From: Pigmentiphaga sp.
GTDB lineage: Bacteria; Pseudomonadota; Gammaproteobacteria; Burkholderiales; Burkholderiaceae_B
Direction of reading: 5' to 3'
Assembly: GCA_023228945.1 (NCBI GenBank)
Contig: JALOAI010000001.1
Coordinates: 310,001-374,000 of the forward strand
Length of the DNA stretch: 64,000 nt
The position numbers and the translations under genes were made by a program. Below, piece after piece: positions 17,696 through 24,765 of this stretch; the first letter of the stretch is position 1; each line of letters starts with the position of its first letter. Under the pieces are notes generated by a model. That model saw only the letters and a list, made by a program, of their open reading frames with translations. It had not been told where the DNA came from and searched no databases.

Positions 17696-18082
17696 GGAAG
17701 TCCTTTGGCGAAGTCGCGGTGGGGCCGGAGTCGATCACGCCGACTCCATACCGAACATAGGACTAAATTTAATTGTATTTTGTACAATAAAGTACAAGGA
17801 CTTACCCTAATCTCACCCGCGACCAATGGATGCTCCGGCTTCCCGGTTTGCGCGGCGAGGAACCGATCCGCGTACCGGATTTGGATCAACACTGCCGCCA
17901 CTGCGGTGACGAGCCTCGCGCACGACGGGTACCTCGCTGAGTCCCCACAGTAGAGAAAAGCATCGCAGGACTTCCGTGGGCTCGAGGGCTAAACTGGGTG
18001 AACGACGAGATTTGCCTCATGGGTCCCGCACTGAAAAAGCAGGCGGGTGGCTGGGGCTCATGAGCACAAAAAAGGACCAGGA
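17696..18082. other. Intergenic region between the Bug-family gene and the SDR gene
   Basis: These 387 bases separate divergent genes and carry no convincing coding sequence. The segment at 17760-17800 is clearly AT-rich and holds an inverted repeat (listed separately). AAAGGA near 18071 is the ribosome-binding site for the SDR gene. The rest is unremarkable. Confidence 0.6.
17780..17797 (-). promoter_or_regulatory. Palindromic operator candidate upstream of the Bug-ggt-TetR cluster
   Basis: TTGTAC, six bases, then GTACAA form a perfect 6-bp inverted repeat in an AT-rich patch about 85 bases before the Bug-family start codon. Either arm also resembles a -35 hexamer on the minus strand, with AT-rich DNA following. 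The geometry fits a TetR-type operator overlapping a promoter; binding by the TetR at 14286-15035 is inferred. Confidence 0.5.
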
Positions 18083-18754
18083 ATGAAGACCATACTCATC
18101 ACTGGAGCCAACCGCGGTATCGGTTTGGCCCTGACCGAACGCTTCATGGCACACGGCGACCGCGTGATTGCGGTGTGCCGGCGCAGCAGCCCGGCGCTGG
18201 AAGCGTCCGGTGCGCAGGTGGAGCCGAACATCGACGTCACCGACTCCGATGCGTTGGCCAATCTGGCAAAACGCCTCGGCGACACACGCATCGATATCTT
18301 GGTATGCAACGCGGGCGTTCTCGCCCACGAGAATCTCGGCAAGATCGACCAAGCCGGCTTCGAGTCGATGCGCCGTCAGTTTGAAGTCAATACCCTTGGC
18401 CCCCTGCGCGTCGTCCAGGCGCTGCTCGGTCTTTTGGCCGACGGCGCCAAGGTCGGCATCATCAGCAGTCGTATGGGCTCGATGGAGGACAACGGCTCTG
18501 GTGGCGCCTATGGCTATCGCGCTTCCAAGGCGGCGGTCAATGCCATCGGAAAATCGCTGGCCGTCGACCTCCAGCCTCGCGGTATCGCGGTGTTCCTGCT
18601 GCATCCGGGTTATGTGTCCACCGACATGGTGGGCGGCGCCGGAGAAGTCAGCCCCGCGCATGCCGCCGCGCAACTGGTGGAGCGGCTGAATACCTTGGGG
18701 CTGGCGCAAACCGGCAGCTTTTGGCACGCTAATGGCAAGCCGTTGCCGTGGTAG
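18083..18754 (+). CDS. SDR family oxidoreductase (carbonyl reductase-like)
   Basis: This 223-residue short-chain dehydrogenase has the cofactor motif TGANRGIG (residues 7-14), a CNAG motif and the catalytic YRASK tetrad segment (YGYRASKAAVNAIGK). The arrangement resembles sniffer/CsgA-like carbonyl reductases that act with NADP(H). The substrate is unknown. The ATG at 18083 follows AAAGGACCAGG. An ABM-domain protein gene lies 89 bases downstream on the same strand and may be co-transcribed. Confidence 0.9.
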   Translation: MKTILITGANRGIGLALTERFMAHGDRVIAVCRRSSPALEASGAQVEPNIDVTDSDALANLAKRLGDTRIDILVCNAGVLAHENLGKIDQAGFESMRRQFEVNTLGPLRVVQALLGLLADGAKVGIISSRMGSMEDNGSGGAYGYRASKAAVNAIGKSLAVDLQPRGIAVFLLHPGYVSTDMVGGAGEVSPAHAAAQLVERLNTLGLAQTGSFWHANGKPLPW

Positions 18755-18843
18755 TCGCGGATGCCATCTCACCATTTCACAAGCATAAAAACCCCTAGAA
18801 AAGCGCCCGCCCCTACAGAAACGATCATGGTCGAGAGGCAAGC

Positions 18844-19170
18844 ATGATTTTCGTGTTCGAGGTCCACATCAAACCCGGCTACAAGGCCGAAGCGTACGCC
18901 GAGGCGTGGGTTCGCGCGAGCGAGATCATCCAGCGTGCGCCAGGCGCCCGCGGCACGCGACTGCATCGCAAGATCGGCGTTCCAGGCGTACTCCTGGCGA
19001 TTGCAAGCTGGGAATCGAAAGCCATGCGGGACGCCATGGAGGAAAGCCCATCGCACGAGGTCAAGCGCATCATCAAGAAGCAGGCCGAGTTCGTCGATGT
19101 GCGAGTCGTCGGCGAGTTCGAGGATGCGGAATGGGTTGTCTTGCCCGAGGGGCGCATCAGCGAGGGGTGA
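18844..19170 (+). CDS. ABM-like (antibiotic biosynthesis monooxygenase) domain protein
   Basis: This 108-residue protein looks like a single dimeric alpha-beta barrel domain. It opens with MIFVFEVHIKPGYKAEAYAEAWVRASEIIQ and continues with RGTRLHRKIGVPGVLLAIASWESKAMRDAM. Members include small cofactor-free monooxygenases and proteins without known catalysis, so no reaction can be assigned. It lies between the SDR gene and the truncated helicase and may mark the last core-genome gene before the accessory region. Confidence 0.7.
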   Translation: MIFVFEVHIKPGYKAEAYAEAWVRASEIIQRAPGARGTRLHRKIGVPGVLLAIASWESKAMRDAMEESPSHEVKRIIKKQAEFVDVRVVGEFEDAEWVVLPEGRISEG

Positions 19171-19339
19171 TTCGCACCTTGGCAACGCCACTTTGTCTGT
19201 CACGAGACGAAGGTGGACAGCGATGGCCTCGCCATCAGTCCGCCGCCAGCCTCGGCATCCTTGGGCAATAATCGCCGTAGAACCGGAAGACGGGCAAATG
19301 CCTGGGCCGGCTATCGGCCCTGAGCGCCATGATGGCAAG

Positions 19340-20390
19340 ATGATCCTTGTTGGGGAAGTAACGGCATTCAATATTCGGCGTAAGCAGGCAGAAGGATGCC
19401 GTGCACAAACGAGTCAGGGATATATGGTTTCGATTCAGATCGGGGGCGAGGACAAGACCGCGAAGATCAGCAACTGGTCGATTTACTGGAGCGACAAGTA
19501 CGAAGCTCTGCAACTGACCTGTTATTACCCCTCCAAGAAAGCTTACACGCGCCCGCTCAGCGACTGCCGTGTTTCTCCAACCCGCGAGCTGGGCGAGATG
19601 TTGCTGACCAAGCTTGGCAGCACGATCGTCACGCCGATCGCCAAGGCGACGATCTACGGCGAGCGGTATGCCGTCGTGCACTATCCGGACGCCGACAAGC
19701 CATACATCTTCAAGATGGATGGTATCGGCTTTGCCGCGCCAACGGCGATGAAGGACGCGCCGGTCTTCCACTATTTCTCAGCCGTCGCAAATGCCCGGCG
19801 GGATCGCGCCGAGTCGCAGAGGGACCATGAAATCGCTGCCAATGTCGTGCGCCAACTGGAAAAACTGCCCGCCAGTGCCGACACCGCCTTGCAAGCCTAC
19901 TGCCAGGGGCGCAACCGCACGCGCGCGCTGGACCAAGGTCTGATCTATCCGTTCGGGCTGAACGAAAGCCAGCTTGCGGCGGTCGAGCAAGCCTTCCGCG
20001 CGCAGGTCAGCGTGATCGAGGGCCCGCCGGGGACCGGCAAGACCCAGACCATCTTGAACATCCTCGCCAATATCCTGCTGCGCGGACAAACGGTGGCGGT
20101 GCTATCCAACAACAATGCGGCGGTGGAAAACATCTACGAGAAGCTGGAGAAATGCGGCCTGGGCCATCTGATCGCCAAACTCGGCAACCAGGACAACCGC
20201 AAGGACTTCTTCGCTGACCTGCCGCCTTGGCCAGCCTCGAGCGAGTTCGAGCCCGCACCGACTCTGGACGAGATTCAAGCCCTGCTGGCCCGCTTGAAGC
20301 AGCACTTGCACGATCACAATCGGGCGGCGCAATTGCAGGTCGAGCTCGACGAACTAATCATCGAGCGCCGCTACCTGCAGCAATGGCAGG
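19340..20390 (+). pseudogene. Superfamily 1 (UPF1/AAA_11-type) DNA helicase, 5' fragment only
   Basis: About 350 residues remain of a helicase whose relatives usually exceed 1,000 residues. The N-terminal part (MILVGEVTAFNIRRKQAEG...) is followed by a Q-type motif (NESQLAAVEQAF) and a Walker A GPPGTGKT (residues 228-235), then SNNNAAVENIYEKL. The helicase match ends near residue 350, where the sequence passes directly into the antisense of an IS66 transposase; everything carrying motifs II-VI is gone. The open frame continues through IS DNA to 21379, but that part is not helicase. The start is uncertain: ATG at 19340 is chosen by similarity and no strong ribosome-binding site is visible. Related helicases often belong to defence islands. 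Confidence 0.72.
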
Positions 20391-21655
20391 TCCTGCTCGT
20401 TGAGCTTGCGCTCGATGCGGTAGAGCGCACCGATGAGCGCCAGGGCCTCGTCGGCCAGACCGGCCTTGGTCTTGACCTGCGCGTTCTTGGCCTTCACGAA
20501 GTAGCGTCGTACGTGGGCCAGGCACGTGAGTCGTACCACCCCCTTGAGCGATCGCGTGGTGTTGTAGCCAGAATAGTCGTCAGCCATGAGATGGCCTTGC
20601 CAGCCCTCGAGCTTGTCCTTCACCGTGTGGCCCGAGCGCGTGGTTCGGTAGTCGTAGAGGATCAAGGGTCGGGACTCATGGGCGCCGCTGCACATCACCC
20701 ACATGTAACTCTTGGTGGTGGCCTTGCGCTCGGGCTCCTTGAGCACCTGCACGGTGGTCTCATCCATGTGCAGCACCCGGCACTCGAGCAATTCGTCGAG
20801 GATCAGGTTGGCCAGGGGCTGCAGTTGGCGGGCCACGTCGATCACCCAGCGCGCCTGGGTCTGGCGCGGCAGCGTCACGCCGCTGCGCTCCATCACCTTG
20901 GCAAACCGGGCCAGCGGCAGGCCGTCCACGTACTTCACAGTGAGCAGCATGGCCAGCAGGTTGGGGCTGGCGTTGCTGCGCGGCAGAATCTGCGGCGGCA
21001 ACAGCGCCGTGCGCGGCGCGGTGGTTTTATCCGGGCAGCCGTAGCGCACCCGCTCGTGGCGCAGCACGCGCACCTGCATGGGGATGACGTCGAGCTGCTC
21101 GCTCACGTCGCGCCCAATCTCCACCATGGGCGTGCCGCAGGGGCAGAGCCGTTCGTTCTCGGGCAGTTCGTGCACGACGGTGACGCGCGGCAGCTCCGCC
21201 GGGATGGGCTTGCGCTTGCCCCGGGCCTTGGGCGGCTTGGCCGGTTGGGTATCCTTGCTGGTGTCAGGCTCGGTGCAGGCCGGCAGGCCCGCCGTCTCGG
21301 GGGCATCGGGCTCCTCGGCGAGGGCCAGTTCGGCTTCGTTGAACAGGCAGTACTGCCCAGCGTGGGCCTCGGAGCGTGAGCCGAACATCTGCCGGCGCTG
21401 CAGACGAAGCTCCTCGTGGAGCTTGATCATCTGCTGGACGTGTTCGGCCGTGAGGCGGGTGGTGACTTCGGCGGTGACCTCCGCCCGAACCTGCGCGGCC
21501 ACCTCGGCCTCGCGTTGAGCCAAAGCAGCCTGGTGTTCAGCCTGCAACTGAGCGCGCACCTGCTCGGCGATGGCGGCCACCAGCGCCTCGGAGGCATCGG
21601 CGGGAAGGCCAAGCTCGGCGGCGATCTGGCTCAGGGGTTTACGGCTTGAAGACAT
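20354..21655 (-). CDS. tnpC: IS66 transposase TnpC, C-terminally truncated
   Basis: This transposase starts MSSSRKPLSQIAAELGLPA, continues with a coiled-coil region (about residues 30-90) and a zinc-finger-like CPCGTPM segment, and enters the DDE domain. Two catalytic aspartates are visible (HMDETTVQ and ADDYSGY). The frame runs out soon after IGALYRIERKLNEQ; the last dozen codons come from antisense helicase DNA. The third acidic residue and the IS66 C-terminal domain are missing, so the protein is expected to be inactive. An in-frame ATG 18 bases upstream (21673) is an alternative start. Confidence 0.88.
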   Translation of the reverse strand: MSSSRKPLSQIAAELGLPADASEALVAAIAEQVRAQLQAEHQAALAQREAEVAAQVRAEVTAEVTTRLTAEHVQQMIKLHEELRLQRRQMFGSRSEAHAGQYCLFNEAELALAEEPDAPETAGLPACTEPDTSKDTQPAKPPKARGKRKPIPAELPRVTVVHELPENERLCPCGTPMVEIGRDVSEQLDVIPMQVRVLRHERVRYGCPDKTTAPRTALLPPQILPRSNASPNLLAMLLTVKYVDGLPLARFAKVMERSGVTLPRQTQARWVIDVARQLQPLANLILDELLECRVLHMDETTVQVLKEPERKATTKSYMWVMCSGAHESRPLILYDYRTTRSGHTVKDKLEGWQGHLMADDYSGYNTTRSLKGVVRLTCLAHVRRYFVKAKNAQVKTKAGLADEALALIGALYRIERKLNEQDLPLLQVAALDD

Positions 21656-21698
21656 GGTAAATTGTACCATCAATTAGCCATGATATCCACCCAGAATC

Positions 21699-22052
21699 CT
21701 ACGCAACCGACTGATAATGCAACGTTTTGTGCGGCTGGTTGCGCCACAGATCAAAGCCTTCCAGCAGCCACTCCAGTTCTTGCAGGGTGAGCGTCACGGT
21801 GGGCTCGGTGATCCGCGGCCAGGCAAATCGCTCCTTCTCCAGACGCTTGTACCAGAGGCAAAACCCGTTGCGATGCCAGTACAAGGCCTTGATCTTGTCT
21901 CGCTGACGATTGACGAACACGTAGAGCGCCGGGCCAAAGGGGTTGTGGCCAATCTCCTGCTCGACGATGACGCTCAAGCCGCCGATCGATTTACGGAAGT
22001 CGACCGGCTCGCGATAGAGAAACACCTGCTCGATGCGGCTGCCCGGATGCAT
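21699..22052 (-). CDS. tnpB: IS66 family accessory protein TnpB
   Basis: This 117-residue protein is the IS66 Orf2, recognised by FLYREPVDFRKSIGGLSVIVEQE, the block NPFGPALYVFVNRQRDKIKALYWHRNGFCLWYKRLEKERF, and LEWLLEGFDL near the end. It is needed for IS66 transposition, though its exact role is unclear. The ATG at 22052 overlaps the tnpA stop codon (ATGA). It is intact. Confidence 0.93.
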   Translation of the reverse strand: MHPGSRIEQVFLYREPVDFRKSIGGLSVIVEQEIGHNPFGPALYVFVNRQRDKIKALYWHRNGFCLWYKRLEKERFAWPRITEPTVTLTLQELEWLLEGFDLWRNQPHKTLHYQSVA

Positions 22053-22420
22053 CAGCGTGCCTCCCGGCAGGCGCTGACCAGCCTTAGGAGCCATTGCGGC
22101 GAGGGCAGTTCGTCCATCTCCAGGTGGATGCCGGGGCCGAGCACGAGACGGCACGGTGAGGAAGCTGCGGGGTTCTCGGTCGATTCGCGGCCGTCCGCCA
22201 CCGTCGGCTCGGCCACAGCGATGGCTTGCGCGAAACCGGAACTGCGCGCCTGCAGTGCCTTGCTGCTGCCGTGACGGCGGGTCTGGCCGAGCTGCGCGCG
22301 CCATTGGTAGAGCATGTTCACGCTCAGGTTCTCGCGCCGGGCGTATGCCTTGATGTTCAGGCCTGACTCACGCTGGGCCGCAACGTGGCGTTGCCAATAC
22401 TGCTGGGGTGTCTCTGACAT
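22052..22420 (-). CDS. tnpA: IS66 family accessory protein TnpA (HTH)
   Basis: This 122-residue protein has the IS66 Orf1 helix-turn-helix segment (YWQRHVAAQRESGLNIKAYARRENLSVNMLYQWRAQL). It ends in a variable tail with LVLGPGIHLEMDELPSPQWLLRL. It probably binds the IS ends. It is first in the IS operon, about 80 bases inside the intact terminus. Confidence 0.92.
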   Translation of the reverse strand: MSETPQQYWQRHVAAQRESGLNIKAYARRENLSVNMLYQWRAQLGQTRRHGSSKALQARSSGFAQAIAVAEPTVADGRESTENPAASSPCRLVLGPGIHLEMDELPSPQWLLRLVSACREAR

Positions 22421-22482
22421 GGCCTGTCTCCGAAAAGGATCAAGGCCGTCACTATGGGTAATCTGAGATCAGAGCGGAACCA

Positions 22483-22503
22483 TGGGGTTGCTGGAGCCCT
22501 TAC
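22483..22503 (-). repeat. Surviving terminal inverted repeat of the IS66 element
   Basis: Read on the minus strand the end is GTAAGGGCTCCAGCAACCCC, which fits the GTAAG start typical of IS66 termini. The integrase frame is interrupted exactly at this point. The partner repeat and any target-site duplication are absent because the other end is deleted. Confidence 0.72.
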
Positions 22504-22688
22504 AGTGAAATCCCTCCGAAGCCGTAACGGCCTATGGTCAACGTCTCTCGTCGGCCATTGATCCGGTAGTCGTATCGGAAGGTAATAGTGCCTTTCGGCG
22601 AAACGATGGCGTACATGCCATCGCGATCGGCAACCTTGTAGAGGATCGCGCGGGGTTTCAAGTTTCGCAGGGCAAAGTCTGTAAGCAC
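22500..22688 (-). pseudogene. int: Tyrosine integrase (DUF4102 type), N-terminal fragment
   Basis: About 61 residues remain of an island-type tyrosine recombinase. LTDFALRNLKPRAILYKVADRDGMYAIV and the YDYRINGRRETLTIGRYG stretch match the arm-binding N-terminal domain of P4-like integrases. A GTG at 22688 follows AGGAG at suitable spacing. The frame stops at a TAA created by the IS66 end. The catalytic domain (R...HxxR...Y) is absent from the window and was presumably lost with the deletion beyond the IS. It lies about 330 bases from the att-like repeat at 23015, the usual position for a guaA-island integrase. Confidence 0.8.
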
Positions 22689-22783
22689 GGGAATAGTCTC
22701 CTGATTGAAACGGCCGATTGCCGTCACCTATCACGAGACCTACATACCCTTGTGAACCCGCATAAATCCTGATGTCTAAGAGA

Positions 22784-22812
22784 AAGACCTACCGTCGCTG
22801 ACGGTAGGTCTT
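22784..22812 (-). terminator. Hairpin with 13-bp perfect stem, probable terminator
   Basis: AAGACCTACCGTC pairs with GACGGTAGGTCTT around a three-base loop. Read on the minus strand it is followed by TTTCTCTT and lies six bases after the stop codon of a gene remnant. It would shield the integrase gene from upstream transcription. Confidence 0.65.
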
Positions 22813-22818
22813 CCGAGG

Positions 22819-22905
22819 CTACGCCAACCCCAGTCCAAAGAGCTTGCGCACCCCGTCAAACTTACCGTCAGCTTCGCTACCTAGAAGCTCTTGAAGGTAA
22901 ATAAC
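22819..22905 (-). pseudogene. C-terminal remnant of an unidentified gene
   Basis: Twenty-eight open codons read VIYLQELLGSEADGKFDGVR and then KLFGLGLA before a TAG. An in-frame stop immediately precedes them, so this is only a tail. The stop followed at once by a good terminator hairpin suggests a real former gene end. The family is not recognised. Confidence 0.35.
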
Positions 22906-22924
22906 TCACACGAAATAATCTTTA

Positions 22925-22993
22925 AAATCAACAGCCTAGAAGAATCACATTCTTGTTGATGATCTTTTGAGAGACATTCTAGACTGTTGATTT
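22925..22993. repeat. Long inverted repeat beside the att-like site
   Basis: The 17-base arms at 22925-22941 and 22977-22993 are inverted copies with one mismatch (AAATCAACAGCCTAGAA versus its complement carrying T at one position). They flank a 35-base AT-rich spacer. The right arm ends 22 bases before the guaA-tail copy at 23015. Arm-type integrase or excisionase binding is a possible role; a hairpin in RNA is another. Confidence 0.5.
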
Positions 22994-23014
22994 ATAAGGG
23001 GAAACTGCTTCCCA

Positions 23015-23026
23015 TCACTCCCACTC
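23015..23026. repeat. Candidate attachment site: second copy of the guaA 3' end
   Basis: TCACTCCCACTC is identical to the last bases of guaA at 27524-27535. With one mismatch the match extends to 15 bases. On the minus strand this copy would encode Ile-Glu-Trp-Glu-stop, using ATC where guaA uses ATT. The tail of guaA is a known integration site for genomic islands. Confidence 0.75.
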
Positions 23027-23152
23027 GATTATCAATAGAGAATATAATTTATTGGTTTAAAACAGTATTTTTAATCATAAAAATTCAATACCATCAAAAA
23101 TACCATGTTCAGTGTGACGCCTGATCGTGCCCAACAATGCCAGAACATCCGT

Positions 23153-23344
23153 TCAGCGCAGTGCTGGTTCGCTACGCGTCGCTTCCTTCGAATCAGGCGG
23201 ATTCGGCCCGATGTAAACGGATTTACCATCCTTCCACACCACGGCGTACTGGCCTAGGCGGCGCTTGCGATCCAGTGCCTTGGCCACGGAATTGCGTAGG
23301 CTTTCCAGTGCCTTGCGCGTGTCTTCGTCATATTGGGGAGTCAT
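23153..23344 (-). CDS. Small hypothetical protein next to the zeta-like kinase
   Basis: This 63-residue charged protein begins MTPQYDEDTRKALESLRNSV, has a basic middle (RKRRLG) and ends KSVYIGPNPPDSKEATRSEP. Its ATG overlaps the stop of the zeta-like gene (ATGA), so the two are translated together. Toxin partners are often this small, and an antitoxin or accessory role is plausible but unproven. The family is not recognised. Confidence 0.6.
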   Translation of the reverse strand: MTPQYDEDTRKALESLRNSVAKALDRKRRLGQYAVVWKDGKSVYIGPNPPDSKEATRSEPALR

Positions 23345-23922
23345 AGGCCCGCCTCACTGCGTAGGTGCCGATAGACGGCATCATTAAAAATTTCAACACG
23401 ATTCCCCTGCTGAGTAAACACAAGGATTGGGTCATCCAAGCTGTTCAGGTAGCAGCGCGTCAGGCTGACCCGGTGGGCATACACTTCAAACAAGTTGCGC
23501 AAGCTCCGGGCAAAACGTCGTTCAATCGCCTGCGCCGGGATACTGTGGCCGCCGTGAGCGACACGCTCGGCCACCCGGTCATGAGACAACTGCACATTGG
23601 GTAAGGCCAAGTATGACATCTCGACACGCCAGCCGCTTTGCATCAAGCGATCCACCAGCCGCAGGTAACCACGTCCAGACAAAGTTGTCTCAAAAGCGAA
23701 GTCCTGGCGCGCTCGTTCGCACCGGTCGATTTCCGCCAGATACAGCTTGGACGCAGCCAACTGCTCACGCTCGGGGTTCAAGGGTGACAGCCCCGCAGCA
23801 ATCAGGTCGGCATTGATGAACGTCTGGCATTGGGCGACCGCCGGAAGGTAGTCCAGTGCAAAGGTTGTTTTTCCTGCGCCATTGGGGCCTGCAATGATCC
23901 AGCAGGTTGGTGTGGTCGTCAT
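23341..23922 (-). CDS. Zeta-toxin-like P-loop kinase
   Basis: This 193-residue protein has a Walker A at residues 12-19 (GPNGAGKT), then FINADLIAAGLSPLNPE and FAFETTLSGRGYL, and an arginine-rich segment (RVAERVAHGGH...RRFARSLRNL). These features are shared by the zeta-toxin family, whose studied members phosphorylate UDP-N-acetylglucosamine and poison cell-wall synthesis. Many chromosomal relatives are uncharacterised, so toxicity is not assured. A classic epsilon antitoxin is not present; instead a 39-codon ORF precedes it and a 63-codon ORF follows with coupled translation. Confidence 0.85.
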   Translation of the reverse strand: MTTTPTCWIIAGPNGAGKTTFALDYLPAVAQCQTFINADLIAAGLSPLNPEREQLAASKLYLAEIDRCERARQDFAFETTLSGRGYLRLVDRLMQSGWRVEMSYLALPNVQLSHDRVAERVAHGGHSIPAQAIERRFARSLRNLFEVYAHRVSLTRCYLNSLDDPILVFTQQGNRVEIFNDAVYRHLRSEAGL

Positions 23923-23928
23923 TCCGCC

Positions 23929-24048
23929 CTACCCTCTAGATAAGCAGGCAGCTTGCCGGCGCTCACACTCCTGGTCGGCGATCTCGCCCGGCTTCAACAC
24001 CAGCTCGGCATCATTCAACTGGTTGCTGTTGTTCTGTAGAGCGCTCAT
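23929..24048 (-). CDS. Very short ORF upstream of the zeta-like kinase
   Basis: The 39 codons start MSALQNNSNQLNDAELVLKP and end QAACLSRG. An AGGACAAG sequence lies just before the ATG. The stop is six bases from the kinase ATG, so the reading frames are arranged as an operon. It is either a real micro-protein (candidate antitoxin) or the shortened remnant of a longer upstream partner. No family is recognised. Confidence 0.45.
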   Translation of the reverse strand: MSALQNNSNQLNDAELVLKPGEIADQECERRQAACLSRG

Positions 24049-24090
24049 GTCTTGTCCTGCATAATTATCGGCTATGGTGCCCCCCTAACC

Positions 24091-24510
24091 CTATACGCCT
24101 TTCCAAGGATTGAGTACTTTCACGCCGGCCGCTTCATAGGGCGAAGTGTCACGCGATGCCACGATGAAGCCCCGCGAGACTGCAACGGCTGCGATGTAAC
24201 CGCCTGGCGTGGGAAAACCACGCCCACCATTCCTGGCCGTCACGGCCAAGCCGGCGTAGTGGCGCGCTGCATCCGTATCCAACGGCAAGACCCGATCCTT
24301 GAACAGCTCTAGTAGGTCGGTTAGCGCACGGTCGAGCATGTCCTTGCGCTTTCCCGCCGGCAGCGCCCCCATGCCGCACAGCAACTCGGCCAAAGTGACG
24401 CTGGATAGATACAAGGTTTCCACCGCCTGCTCATTCAGCCAGGCTCTCAAGGTCGCATCCGGTTCCGGCTTCATCGCCTCGGAAACGACATTGGTATCCA
24501 GGACGATCAT
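24091..24510 (-). CDS. FitB/VapC-type PIN domain toxin, one catalytic Asp replaced
   Basis: This 139-residue PIN domain protein resembles FitB along its whole length (MIVLDTNVVSE, LSSVTLAELLCGM, ASRDTSPYEAAGVKVLNPW). PIN toxins are Mg-dependent ribonucleases. Acidic residues Asp5, Glu42 and Asp121 are present. The position that is Asp in the usual xxDGYIAA motif reads PGGYIAA, with Gly103 encoded by GGC where GAC would give Asp. Loss of that ligand should weaken or abolish cleavage. The gene starts immediately after the antitoxin stop codon. Confidence 0.9.
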   Translation of the reverse strand: MIVLDTNVVSEAMKPEPDATLRAWLNEQAVETLYLSSVTLAELLCGMGALPAGKRKDMLDRALTDLLELFKDRVLPLDTDAARHYAGLAVTARNGGRGFPTPGGYIAAVAVSRGFIVASRDTSPYEAAGVKVLNPWKGV

Positions 24511-24765
24511 TTAGTCGAAACTCACGGGTCCGGCTGGAGCCTTATCGAGCACACTTTCGAAGAAAGCAAATTCTTCGTCGGTCAAGCCAACCTTGCGACC
24601 GATAGCGGCTAGGGCATCCCCTACACGTACACGCTTCTCTGGCTTGACCGCTGCTGCGAGAATCTCCCGCACCTCGGCTTCCGTGCTACGACTATGCTCG
24701 GCCGCCCGCACACGCAAAGCACGATGCACTTCATCTGGCACATTTCTTACAGTCAGAATTGCCAC
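24511..24765 (-). CDS. FitA-type ribbon-helix-helix antitoxin
   Basis: This 84-residue protein starts MAILTVRNVPDEVHRALRVR, followed by SRSTEAEVREILAAAV. Together these form the ribbon-helix-helix DNA-binding domain of FitA/StbC-like antitoxins. The C-terminal part (about 50-84) would wrap around the PIN toxin. Its stop codon abuts the toxin ATG, and a palindrome overlapping a probable -10 box lies 28 bases upstream, consistent with autorepression of the pair. Confidence 0.9.
   Translation of the reverse strand: MAILTVRNVPDEVHRALRVRAAEHSRSTEAEVREILAAAVKPEKRVRVGDALAAIGRKVGLTDEEFAFFESVLDKAPAGPVSFD

Larger units (their letters stand above)
20390..22503 (-). mobile_element. IS66-family insertion sequence, left end deleted
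   Basis: The three-gene IS66 layout (tnpA, tnpB, tnpC on the minus strand) is present, with a terminal repeat beginning GTAAGG at 22503 on the minus strand. The opposite end is missing: tnpC breaks off near 20390 and joins the helicase fragment. About 2.1 kb remains of an element that is normally about 2.5 kb or more. The intact end interrupts a tyrosine integrase gene. The element should be unable to move by itself. Confidence 0.85.

Noticed and set aside
20391..21379. Apparent continuation of the helicase frame
   Set aside because: The frame stays open only by chance through the antisense of IS66 tnpC; the sequence there is no longer helicase-like.
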